DNA of 51,893 nt, from assembly GCF_947496515.1 (NCBI RefSeq), contig NZ_CANMDB010000012.1, positions 117,934 through 169,826 of the forward strand, written 5' to 3'. This DNA is from an uncultured Roseobacter sp. (GTDB taxonomy: Bacteria > Pseudomonadota > Alphaproteobacteria > Rhodobacterales > Rhodobacteraceae). Under the pieces are notes generated by a model. The model saw only the letters and a list, made by a program, of their open reading frames with translations. It did not search any database and was not told where the DNA came from. Of this stretch, positions 19,422-27,152 are shown piece after piece (position 1 is the stretch's first letter; every line of letters starts with the position of its first letter). A program made the position numbers and the translations under genes.

Positions 19422-20281
19422 CCCTTTACCGCGCCGCGCATCATGCCAGAGACGATCTGTTTTTGCAGGGCAAAGAACGCGATCAACGTAGGGGCAATGA
19501 CGATAACGATCCCCGCCATCAAAATAGCCTCCGTGTTGGACGACATCATGTCGGAGGCCTTGAACAACAGCATCGAAACCGTCGATTGCTCAACCCGCGG
19601 CGTGTAGAGATAGGGCAGGATGAAATCATTATACATGTGGATCGTACGCAAGATGACAACTGTGGAAATCGCGGGCGTCATCAGCGGAAGGATAATTTTC
19701 CAGTAGATCTGAAAATAGCTGGCTCCCTCGATCCGCGCACTTTCATCAATCTCGCGCGAGATTGAGCCGAGGAAGACAATGAAAATATAAAGCGATACGA
19801 TATCCGCACCCGAATAGAGCACGATGAGCGCCCATTTGCTGTTCACCAGACCGAGCGACAGCATCACCTGATAAAGGGAAACCTGCGTCGTGATAGCGGG
19901 CACAGCCATCACGATCACATACAGCAACAGGATCAGTCGGCGCCCGGGAAACCGGAAGCGGTCAATCACATAGGCCGCCATCGTGCCGACCATGGTGACG
20001 ATGAACAACGACACGACGATCACAAAGAGCGTATTGTAGAACGCTACGCCCACGGGCTGCCCTTCGAGGAAATCGGTATAGTTTTGCAGGTTGCCCCAAT
20101 CGGCAGGCAGGTCCGTCTTCTCACCGCGCAGCATTTCCAAGGGGGTCTTGAAGGAGCTGATGAACGCAATAAGCAAGGGTGCGACCACAAGGATCGACGC
20201 GAATGTCAGCACGGCATAATGCACCGCATTCCAGAACACTTTGCGCGGGGTCAGACGGCGCATCCGTTTGGCCATATTCAT
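19418..20281 (-). CDS. Sugar ABC transporter permease (MalG type)
   Basis: 287-aa inner-membrane permease with six transmembrane segments. The cytoplasmic EAA-type loop that docks the ATPase is DESARIEGASYFQIYWKIIL (about residues 180-199). The N-terminal RMRRLTPRKVFW is a usual positively charged cap. It pairs with the next permease (4-nt overlap) to form the channel of a CUT1-type oligosaccharide importer. Confidence 0.92.
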   Translation of the reverse strand: MNMAKRMRRLTPRKVFWNAVHYAVLTFASILVVAPLLIAFISSFKTPLEMLRGEKTDLPADWGNLQNYTDFLEGQPVGVAFYNTLFVIVVSLFIVTMVGTMAAYVIDRFRFPGRRLILLLYVIVMAVPAITTQVSLYQVMLSLGLVNSKWALIVLYSGADIVSLYIFIVFLGSISREIDESARIEGASYFQIYWKIILPLMTPAISTVVILRTIHMYNDFILPYLYTPRVEQSTVSMLLFKASDMMSSNTEAILMAGIVIVIAPTLIAFFALQKQIVSGMMRGAVKG

Positions 20282-21159
20282 TTTGTGCCCCCCCGATCAA
20301 AGACCGCGCGTTGAATAACCATAACCAGCATTACAAAGCACAGCAGGATCACGGCCATGGCGGCCGCCAAGCCGACGCGCCGGAACTCAAACGCCTCTTG
20401 CAGCGTCGCCATGATGAATGTCTTGGTTCCGTTCGCCCCGCCGGTAATCAGGAAAGGCACATCGAACACTTCCAAGGAACCGACGGTCGAAAGAATGATC
20501 TGAAGCCCAAGAATGGGCGCGATTGTGGGGAATGTGATGAAGCGGAACTGCTGCCATTCGGAGGCGCCTTCGATGCGGGCGGCCTCATACTGGTCCTGCG
20601 GCACGGCCTGCAACGCGCCATAAGTGATGAGCAATTGAAATCCGAGGTAGCGCCAGACCGACGCAAACACGAGAGACCATTTCACGATCTCGGGGTCCTG
20701 CACCCATTCGCGGGTGAACGCCCCAAGTCCGATCATGACCATCAAGGCGTCCAACCCGCCTTCGATCTGCAAGAAGTCCCGGAAAATGATCGAAACCGCG
20801 ACCGAATTGAGCACAAACGGCATGAATAAAAGCATCCGGTACACATTTGAACCTGGTAGTCCGCGGTTCAGGATCACGGCAAAATACGTGGCCAGTGCCA
20901 GCTGCATCAATGAACCGATGAAGTAATAAAGAGAGTTGATCAGAGGGCGCAAAAGCTCCTGATCCTCAAAGAAGATACGCTCGTAATTCGCAAGCCCGAC
21001 AAAGGTCTTCTCTGGCGAAATCCCGTCCCAGTCCGTTAGGGAAAACCAGACAAGCTGCGCAAAGGGATAGAGGCTGAAGACGGTCAACAACATCAAGGGG
21101 ACCACGAGAAATCCGATGATGACCAATCGTCTCTGGGTCTGTGCTGTTGCTGTGAACAT
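20278..21159 (-). CDS. Sugar ABC transporter permease (MalF type)
   Basis: 293-aa permease, six predicted membrane segments, with the EAA loop YEAARIEGASEWQQFRFITF near residue 195. The frame is open to 21288, but the ATG at 21159 gives the normal short N-terminus before the first helix (RRLVIIGFLVVPLMLL), so I prefer it. The Shine-Dalgarno site is weak. The 85-bp gap to the binding-protein gene is the only sizeable gap inside this operon. Confidence 0.9.
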   Translation of the reverse strand: MFTATAQTQRRLVIIGFLVVPLMLLTVFSLYPFAQLVWFSLTDWDGISPEKTFVGLANYERIFFEDQELLRPLINSLYYFIGSLMQLALATYFAVILNRGLPGSNVYRMLLFMPFVLNSVAVSIIFRDFLQIEGGLDALMVMIGLGAFTREWVQDPEIVKWSLVFASVWRYLGFQLLITYGALQAVPQDQYEAARIEGASEWQQFRFITFPTIAPILGLQIILSTVGSLEVFDVPFLITGGANGTKTFIMATLQEAFEFRRVGLAAAMAVILLCFVMLVMVIQRAVFDRGGTK

Positions 21160-21244
21160 GGATCGGCCCCGCGGATTGACGTGGATAGAGTGAAACTCGC
21201 CGCCAGCCGTACGCATCCGGCCGACGGCGGTCTCAGGGAGAGGA

Positions 21245-22495
21245 TCAGTTCGCTGTGGCGCGCGCCCAACGTCCGTTGATATCTGCAATGGCCGCGTCGA
21301 AATCCTCGGCCAGCACGAGATCGCGGATGTAGGTCCCGCTCATGAAATCAAGCCGCGCATCCGCCATCGCCTGTTTGAACGCCGAACTTGGCGTTCCGGC
21401 TTCGATCACGACCGGGTCATAGCCGAACAACTCCACCAGTTGCGGCAGGGACGGCTCAATCCGCGAATCTCCCGGGATAAAGCCAGCCTCGTTCGCGACA
21501 TCAGTTTGCGTCAGCAGAAATTCGATCCAGGCCTTGGCCGTCGCCGGGTTCTCGGAATTGGCCGACACACCAAGCGCCCAGTCCGGGTTCAGCAGCACCG
21601 AAGGCGTCCCGCTGTCGTCAAGGGGGAGCGGGAACATCCCAAGGCTTTCACTCACATTATCAACGCCAAGGGATTGCCCTGCGGTGATTGCCTGCGGCAC
21701 GGACCAGTTGGCCAGAAACCACATGCCCGCTTCTCCGACGCCCAGGAGCGCCTTGGACTGGTCCCAGTTGTTGGCGGTATAGTCGCGCTCGGTACAACCC
21801 GCATCGAACAGATCCTTGACGAAGCGGATGGACTGGCCGAACGGCTCATCGGCGTTGTAGGGCGTCTCGCTTGACAGGGCCTCTTCGTAGTACGCGCCAT
21901 TACCGGCAAACATCAACGCGGCCTTGTCCCATTGCTGCATGGGCCACGCGGCCCCCATGTTGATCTGAAACGGCACGATGCCCACCTCCGACAAGGCCGC
22001 ACAGGTGGCAAACAATTCTGTTCGTGTCGTCGGCACGGCGGTGATGCCCGCCCTCTCGAAGGCGTCTTTGTTGTAGACGACCCCTTCTGCATTTGCGCCA
22101 TAGATATAGCCGTAGATGTTGCCATCAACAGTGTAGCGCTCAACGAAGCTGTGGGTCTCTGCGATCGCCATGTCATTGAGGGGCAAATAAAACGTCGCAT
22201 AATCCTCGGGTGGCAGGTTATCGAGGACGTTCAGGACATCGCCGTAATCGCCCGACGCCATGCGCGTCGGCATATCGCGGCGATACCCGGCCACTGGGAT
22301 AACTTCGACTTCAGTACCCGGATAGGCCGTTTCGAAGGCATCGGTCCATTCATCCCATTTGCCATTGTCCACGAAATTCCCGAAATGGGTATAGAACGTA
22401 ATCTTGCCACCGATGTCCTGCGCCGAGGCGGACAGCGCGGTCATGGACACGGCCGTGGCAGCTACAGCCGAGGCGAGCTTAAGTGCGAGTTTCAT
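21245..22495 (-). CDS. Sugar ABC transporter periplasmic solute-binding protein
   Basis: 416-aa extracellular solute-binding protein of the family 1 (CUT1, MalE-like) type. A clear signal peptide (KLALKLASAVAATAVSMTAL, cut after SASA) exports it to the periplasm, where it would capture the oligosaccharide. The ATG at 22495 follows GGGAGGAAATC, an excellent ribosome site. It is the first and probably most highly translated gene of the operon. The substrate is not readable from sequence; the downstream beta-mannosidase, sulfatase and mannose isomerase point to a sulfated mannoside. Confidence 0.92.
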   Translation of the reverse strand: MKLALKLASAVAATAVSMTALSASAQDIGGKITFYTHFGNFVDNGKWDEWTDAFETAYPGTEVEVIPVAGYRRDMPTRMASGDYGDVLNVLDNLPPEDYATFYLPLNDMAIAETHSFVERYTVDGNIYGYIYGANAEGVVYNKDAFERAGITAVPTTRTELFATCAALSEVGIVPFQINMGAAWPMQQWDKAALMFAGNGAYYEEALSSETPYNADEPFGQSIRFVKDLFDAGCTERDYTANNWDQSKALLGVGEAGMWFLANWSVPQAITAGQSLGVDNVSESLGMFPLPLDDSGTPSVLLNPDWALGVSANSENPATAKAWIEFLLTQTDVANEAGFIPGDSRIEPSLPQLVELFGYDPVVIEAGTPSSAFKQAMADARLDFMSGTYIRDLVLAEDFDAAIADINGRWARATAN

Positions 22496-22536
22496 GATTT
22501 CCTCCCAATAAATCTGCGACTCACCTACTGCGCAAT

Positions 22537-22570
22537 CGATAAACCTGTCAAGGTTTATCGATAAACCTTG
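22537..22570 (-). promoter_or_regulatory. Overlapping LacI-type operators on the sugar operon promoter
   Basis: CGATAAACCT-N4-AGGTTTATCG (22537-22560) overlaps a perfect 22-bp palindrome at 22549-22570 whose core is TTTATCGATAAA. The central CG is typical of LacI-family sites. On the minus strand a TTGACA -35 box (22551-22546) lies within the overlap. The -10 box near 22522-22528 is weak. A bound repressor would cover the -35 element. Confidence 0.8.
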
Positions 22571-22677
22571 TCGTATTGCGAAATTTGTCTGTGTCTGACG
22601 CCAGCGCACATGAGACCAATTACGGTCACTTGCTGAGAGAGTGTTTGGTGCTTGTGGCAACCACTGAGGAGTGGACG

Positions 22678-22803
22678 ATGAGAAGGGCAACGAAGTGTCC
22701 TGGCGAGAAGATCGTGACCGACAACAGGCGAGCGAACTGCAAGAATCATTCATCTAGAGTGAAGATCAGGATCGTGCTAAACGCCCTGCGTGACCAAGAC
22801 GGC
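22678..22803 (+). pseudogene. IS3-family transposase orfA remnant
   Basis: The frame encodes RRATKCPGEKIVTDNRRA and then RVKIRIVLNALRDQDGI. This matches the opening of IS3-family orfA proteins (PGEKIVKDIRRAT...AEEKIRIVLDGLRGEDSI in my recollection of the family). The similarity stops after about 42 codons and no orfB is present. It is a decayed 5' fragment. Confidence 0.7.
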
Positions 22804-23234
22804 ATTACCGTGCAGTGCCAGCGCGTGGACATATCCTAGGACATCTGATCGACGAGCTTTATGGAGGCCGAAATGCGCTAGCAAAAACTGGTTTCCTCGC
22901 CGAGTTTGCCCCAAGCCACCCGTGATCTGATACGAAATTGCGTACTCCATCTGTGGAAAAATGAGCCCGCCTGATTAGAGGCTTAAGGATGCGTGGGTGG
23001 CCCTCGATTGGACTAGCTGCAATTTGACTGATTGGTCGGACCGTAGAACACCGGTCTGCGCGCGCCAGGAGACGACTTCAGGTTGCATAAATTGCGCACA
23101 TGACGCAAATCAACCTATTGAATTTAAACGTAAGCCTTTCCAGCTCTTCGCAGAATTTACGCAGCACGCACATTCGAATGGCCGCTTCGCAGCGTGTTCA
23201 GACACTGGTGCATGTTGCAGCATCCAAAAATAAA
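22804..23234. other. Gap with no recognisable gene
   Basis: It follows the IS3 remnant. Short frames only, and no codon pattern or motif I recognise. The last 60 bp resemble, with many differences, the sequence just upstream of the second 178-bp repeat (near 26755-26812). Confidence 0.5.
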
Positions 23235-23412
23235 GGGCTCACAGGCAGATTTCGCCGCTCGGAGCGCGAACGACAGCTGCTGATCTTCCAACGAGTACTC
23301 ATCGTAGGACCAGCTGCGATTTCAGTGGCTTGGCCAAACGATCAGATGGCCGGTCTTCGTCGGCCTGCCGCACCGGCATTGCCGCGTCAGCATTAGGCGG
23401 CTCTGAGCCCAT
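23235..23412. repeat. 178-bp repeat, copy 1 (MITE-like)
   Basis: By eye it differs from 26813-26990 at only two positions and has the same orientation. The ends are inverted: GGGCTCACAG at the left, and CTCTGAGCCC (reverse complement GGGCTCAGAG, 9 of 10 matching) at 23401-23410. No target duplication is apparent. It carries no open frame of note. Confidence 0.85.
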
Positions 23413-23552
23413 AGTGCAGTATTTCCGCAATGCAGCTAATGTCGGCTTTCAGGTTTTTGCCGACTATTCATCAGTGGGCGAGTAACTGGTGAGCGAGGCG
23501 GCGTCACCTTCGCCGTGGAATGCTCTTCAATCATCGCCGACACTTTGATGTA

Positions 23553-24239
23553 TCAACTGGCCATCCGTTCTTCGTGGGCGAAGGGGCTGAGGCCAAGCCA
23601 TTTCTGCATGCAGTTTGCGATTTCGGGGGTGCCCGTCAGGACCATCCGCCCGCCTTCCACCGCTTTCTCGACGGTATCGACGCCCATCCATATTGCAGTC
23701 ATCGTTCGCAAGTGGCTTTCCGCGTAGAGGTCAACTTCGTGACCTGGGTTAGAATAACAGGCCTCAACGCCGGTAATTGGATCTACCAGAAGCCAGCTAT
23801 TTTGCTTTGCGGTTGCAAGATCATTGAAGACGAACTGAAGGCACACGCGTTTCTTGGGCAACGGGTCAATGTTTAAGCCTCGGTGCATGTCCCAAATCAG
23901 CAGTTCTGGGTCGAGATTGTCGAGCGAAAGCCCGCCTTCGACCCATCGTTGCCCCCACACACCGATCCCCATGATGAGGGGCCTCAATTCTTCGCCAGCC
24001 GCTGTCAGACGATATTCATTGGCGCCTTTGTCCGTCTTGGCGGACTTGATCACACCTGCCACTTCCAATTCGCCCAAACGCTTTGACAGAAGCGAAGGTG
24101 ACATGCGCGGTAGGCCACGCCTGAGGTCATTGAACCGCGTGCTGCCGCACAGGCATTCCCGCAGCAAAAGAGGCGTCCAACGCGTGCACAAAATCTCCGC
24201 CGCCATCGCAATCGGGCAAAACTGACCGTAACCACTCAT
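23553..24239 (-). CDS. HxlR-family transcriptional regulator
   Basis: 228 aa. The N-terminal winged helix of the HxlR/MarR-like type begins with CPIAMAAEILCTRWTPLLLR and continues with LPRMSPSLLSKRLGELEVAG, which holds the recognition helix, ending by about residue 110. The C-terminal half (VFNDLATAKQNSWLLV) resembles a SCP2-like ligand pocket found in longer HxlR proteins. AAGGAGTG lies 6 nt before the ATG at 24239, so I prefer this to an upstream start at 24266. Divergent from the acyl-CoA-dehydrogenase-like gene, it probably controls that gene and the nitrilase. Confidence 0.88.
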   Translation of the reverse strand: MSGYGQFCPIAMAAEILCTRWTPLLLRECLCGSTRFNDLRRGLPRMSPSLLSKRLGELEVAGVIKSAKTDKGANEYRLTAAGEELRPLIMGIGVWGQRWVEGGLSLDNLDPELLIWDMHRGLNIDPLPKKRVCLQFVFNDLATAKQNSWLLVDPITGVEACYSNPGHEVDLYAESHLRTMTAIWMGVDTVEKAVEGGRMVLTGTPEIANCMQKWLGLSPFAHEERMAS

Positions 24240-24384
24240 GATATCACTCCTTTTTTTGACTGCCAAAGCGTCTTCTTAAGCGTAGTCGGGTTGGATGAAT
24301 GTCGCCAGTACAGTTTCTGGACTATCGTCGCGATGGCACTTCCGTGATCCTGAGAATGCATTTTGATGGAATGGAGAATTCACT
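24240..24384. promoter_or_regulatory. Divergent promoter region of the nitrilase module
   Basis: This 145-bp spacer separates the HxlR gene from the plus-strand operon. It contains the small inverted repeat CCAG-N8-CTGG near 24306, a possible regulator site, and GGAGAATTCACT before the downstream ATG. No strong -10/-35 pair is obvious. Confidence 0.4.
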
Positions 24385-25536
24385 ATGAACAAATTTATTG
24401 ACCGCGCTACAACTGCTGCCAACCTGAATGAGACTGCCAAAACTCTGGCAAAAACATTCGCTGCAAGGGCGGCTGACCACGATGACAATGACAGGTTTGT
24501 CGCCGCGAATTACACGGACCTGAAAAGCGCCGGGCTGATGTCGGCAGGTGTTCCTGTTGAGCTTGGTGGCGGTGGGGCCGACGTGCGCGCACTCTGTGAC
24601 ATGCTGCGCATTATCGCAGGGGCCTGCGGGTCAACCGGCCTTGCCCTATCAATGCATACCCACCAAGTCGCAATCCCCGCTTGGCGTTGGCATCATCAGG
24701 ACCCCGCGCGTCCTATGGTCGAACCTCTCCTGCGACGCGTTGCCGACGAAAAAATCGTACTGTTGAGTTCGGGCGGATCAGATTGGATTGGTGGCTCCGG
24801 CACGGCCGAAAAAGTAGACGGCGGGTATCAAATTACCGCCCGAAAGGTGTTCTCGTCTGGCGCGCCTGCGGGTGATCTGCTCATGACTGGTGCCATTAGT
24901 GACGAAGACGGAAAAAAGACGGTCCTGCATTTCGGCGTACCACTTTCTGCGCCAGAGGTCACTGTGCTGGATACCTGGCGCACCATGGGGATGCGCGGCA
25001 CTGGATCGCATGACATAACAATCGACGGGTTGTTCATCGCGGACGACAAAATCCCGCTCAAACGCGCAGCGGGCGAGTGGCACCCGGCGTTTCAAATGAT
25101 CGCCACCATCGCATTTCCGCTGATCTATTCGGTTTACCTGGGCATCGCCGAAAGCGCGCGAGAAATTGCGGTCGACATTGCCGCAAAGAAACCGGTCTGC
25201 AGCCGCACCCAGTCTATTGCCGGACGTATGGATACGGCCTTGGCCGCAGCACGCATGGCGCAAACCTTTATGATCGAAGCTGTCGAGCGCAACGCACCCT
25301 CGGCAGAGACCATCAATGACGTGATGATTGGCCGACGTCTGGTCGAAGAAAACGTGATCCGAACGGTGGAACTGGCAATGGAGTTGGCAGGCGGCGCGAG
25401 CTTCTATCGCAAGACTGAGCTTGAGCGGCGTTTCCGCGACATTCAGGCAGCGCGGTATCATCCACTGCAAAAAGAGGTGCAGGCCGAATATGCCGGAGCA
25501 ATGGCGCTGGAACAGCCAATCGATCAAATATTTTAG
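24385..25536 (+). CDS. Acyl-CoA dehydrogenase-like flavoprotein
   Basis: 383-aa protein of the acyl-CoA dehydrogenase superfamily, which binds FAD and either oxidises acyl-CoA thioesters or, in the DszC-like branch, acts as a flavin-dependent monooxygenase. The N-terminal helical domain (1-120), the beta domain with GGYQITARKVFSSGAPAGD and TWRTMGMRGTGSHDI, and the C-terminal helical bundle (FRDIQAARYHPLQKE) are all present. The sequence does not settle which reaction is catalysed. It is followed 67 nt later by a nitrilase in the same direction, suggesting one pathway for a nitrile or related nitrogen compound. Confidence 0.85.
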   Translation: MNKFIDRATTAANLNETAKTLAKTFAARAADHDDNDRFVAANYTDLKSAGLMSAGVPVELGGGGADVRALCDMLRIIAGACGSTGLALSMHTHQVAIPAWRWHHQDPARPMVEPLLRRVADEKIVLLSSGGSDWIGGSGTAEKVDGGYQITARKVFSSGAPAGDLLMTGAISDEDGKKTVLHFGVPLSAPEVTVLDTWRTMGMRGTGSHDITIDGLFIADDKIPLKRAAGEWHPAFQMIATIAFPLIYSVYLGIAESAREIAVDIAAKKPVCSRTQSIAGRMDTALAAARMAQTFMIEAVERNAPSAETINDVMIGRRLVEENVIRTVELAMELAGGASFYRKTELERRFRDIQAARYHPLQKEVQAEYAGAMALEQPIDQIF

Positions 25537-25603
25537 CGCCGTACTTGCTCAATTTCGAGGAAACTCAACCGCTGGGGCTGATCATAGCAAACGGGAAATC
25601 GTC

Positions 25604-26536
25604 ATGAAAGTCGCAGTTGTCCAGGAACCGCCCGTCTATCTGAACCTCGCGGCCAGTATGGAGCGTGCGATCAACCTTGTCGCGCAGGCCGCAAAAGATG
25701 GCGGCAAATTGATGGTCTTTCCCGAAACATGGTTTCCCGGATACCCGACGTTTTGCTGGCGGCTCTCGCCAGGCGCGGACATGGGCAAGACGGATGACTT
25801 GTTTGCGTTGTCACAAGCCAATTCCATCGACCTCAGCCGCAATGGCATGGCCCCGCTGCAAGAAGCGGCCGCAGAGCACGAGATGGTCATTGTGGTCGGC
25901 TATCAGGAAATCGACGGGGATGTCTCGGGTTCGACGATTTTCAATTCCTGCGCGATCATTGATGCCGACGGTAGGATCATGAACAACCATCGCAAGCTGA
26001 TGCCGACCAATCCCGAACGCATGATTTGGGGCTTTGGCGACGGGTCTGGCCTAAACGTGGTCGAAACTGCGGTCGGGCGTATCGGCGCGCTACTGTGTTG
26101 GGAAAACTACATGCCCTTAGCGCGCTATTCGCTTTATGCACAGAACATTGACATATACGTCGCCCCGACCTGGGACACAGGTGACACGTGGCTTGCCACG
26201 ATGCAGCACATCGCGCGCGAAGGCGGGTGTTGGGTCATTGGATGCGCAACGGCGCTCGAGGCGTCTGACATTCCCGAAAGCATCCCTCATCGCGACATTC
26301 TATTCCAGAACAAAGATGAATGGGTCAATCCCGGCGACGCCGTCATCTATAAACCCTTCGGTGGAATCGCAGCCGGTCCGATGCACCGCGAAAAGGGGCT
26401 TCTTTGGGCCGATATAGATGTATCCGCTGCCCGCGCCTCACGTAGAAAGTTCGATGCAAGCGGCCACTATGCCCGCCCGGATGTATTCTCGCTCACCGTC
26501 GACAGAAGCCGAAAAGTGCCGGTTTCATTTAGCTGA
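25604..26536 (+). CDS. Nitrilase (carbon-nitrogen hydrolase family)
   Basis: 310-aa nitrilase-superfamily enzyme that hydrolyses nitriles to carboxylic acid and ammonia. The Glu-Lys-Cys triad is visible: Glu in FPETWFPGYP, Lys in NNHRKLMPTNPER and Cys in GALLCWENYMPL. The CWEN form after the Cys is typical of true nitrilases rather than amidases. The ATG at 25604 begins the standard MKVAVVQ start; the frame is open upstream over the end of the previous gene, which I exclude. It is cytoplasmic. The substrate is unknown, and branches acting on aryl-acetonitriles are plausible. Confidence 0.92.
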   Translation: MKVAVVQEPPVYLNLAASMERAINLVAQAAKDGGKLMVFPETWFPGYPTFCWRLSPGADMGKTDDLFALSQANSIDLSRNGMAPLQEAAAEHEMVIVVGYQEIDGDVSGSTIFNSCAIIDADGRIMNNHRKLMPTNPERMIWGFGDGSGLNVVETAVGRIGALLCWENYMPLARYSLYAQNIDIYVAPTWDTGDTWLATMQHIAREGGCWVIGCATALEASDIPESIPHRDILFQNKDEWVNPGDAVIYKPFGGIAAGPMHREKGLLWADIDVSAARASRRKFDASGHYARPDVFSLTVDRSRKVPVSFS

Positions 26537-26812
26537 CCGACTGTCGCTAATTGCAACTACGCATGCATTTTACACGCTCAATTGGCAGGGGTATTTCAAC
26601 ATTGGCTCGGGCCGAACGCGTTGATCGCAGCCATTCGTGCGCGCGCAGCGAAAGCTCGGTTTGTCCCAAGACCTGTGAGTTGCCCTGACAAATCTCGCTG
26701 CGCGATGTTCGAATGGCCGAATTTGCAGCCGCGCTGCGGCACGCCAGACTGAGCATTTGCAGAATTTTCCGCGCTGCGAGCGCATGCAGCAAAAAATGAA
26801 GACTTCCGGTGT

Positions 26813-26990
26813 GGGCTCACAGGCAGATTTCGCCGCTCGGAGCGCGAACGACAGCTGCTGATCTTCCAACGAGTACTCATCGCAGGACCAGCTGCGATTT
26901 CGGTGGCTTGGCCAAACGATCAGATGGCCGGTCTTCGTCGGCCTGCCGCACCGGCATTGCCGCGTCAGCATTAGGCGGCTCTGAGCCCAT
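26813..26990. repeat. 178-bp repeat, copy 2 (MITE-like)
   Basis: Second copy of the element at 23235-23412, same orientation and about 99% identical by eye, with the same GGGCTCA/TGAGCCC ends. The two copies enclose the HxlR, dehydrogenase-like and nitrilase genes. The rest of the 26537-27152 gap shows no gene I can support. Confidence 0.85.
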
Positions 26991-27152
26991 TTTACCGATT
27001 GCTGCGATCCTAACCAACGGCTGCTTTGGCGACAGCGGTGCCACGTTTACAGCATCGCGAACTTGGTAGAAGACAGTCACAATTCACAGCGTGATCTGGC
27101 GCATCGCAACAGGGCAGTGCGCTTGACCGATGACTAGAGAGGTTTCACGTGC

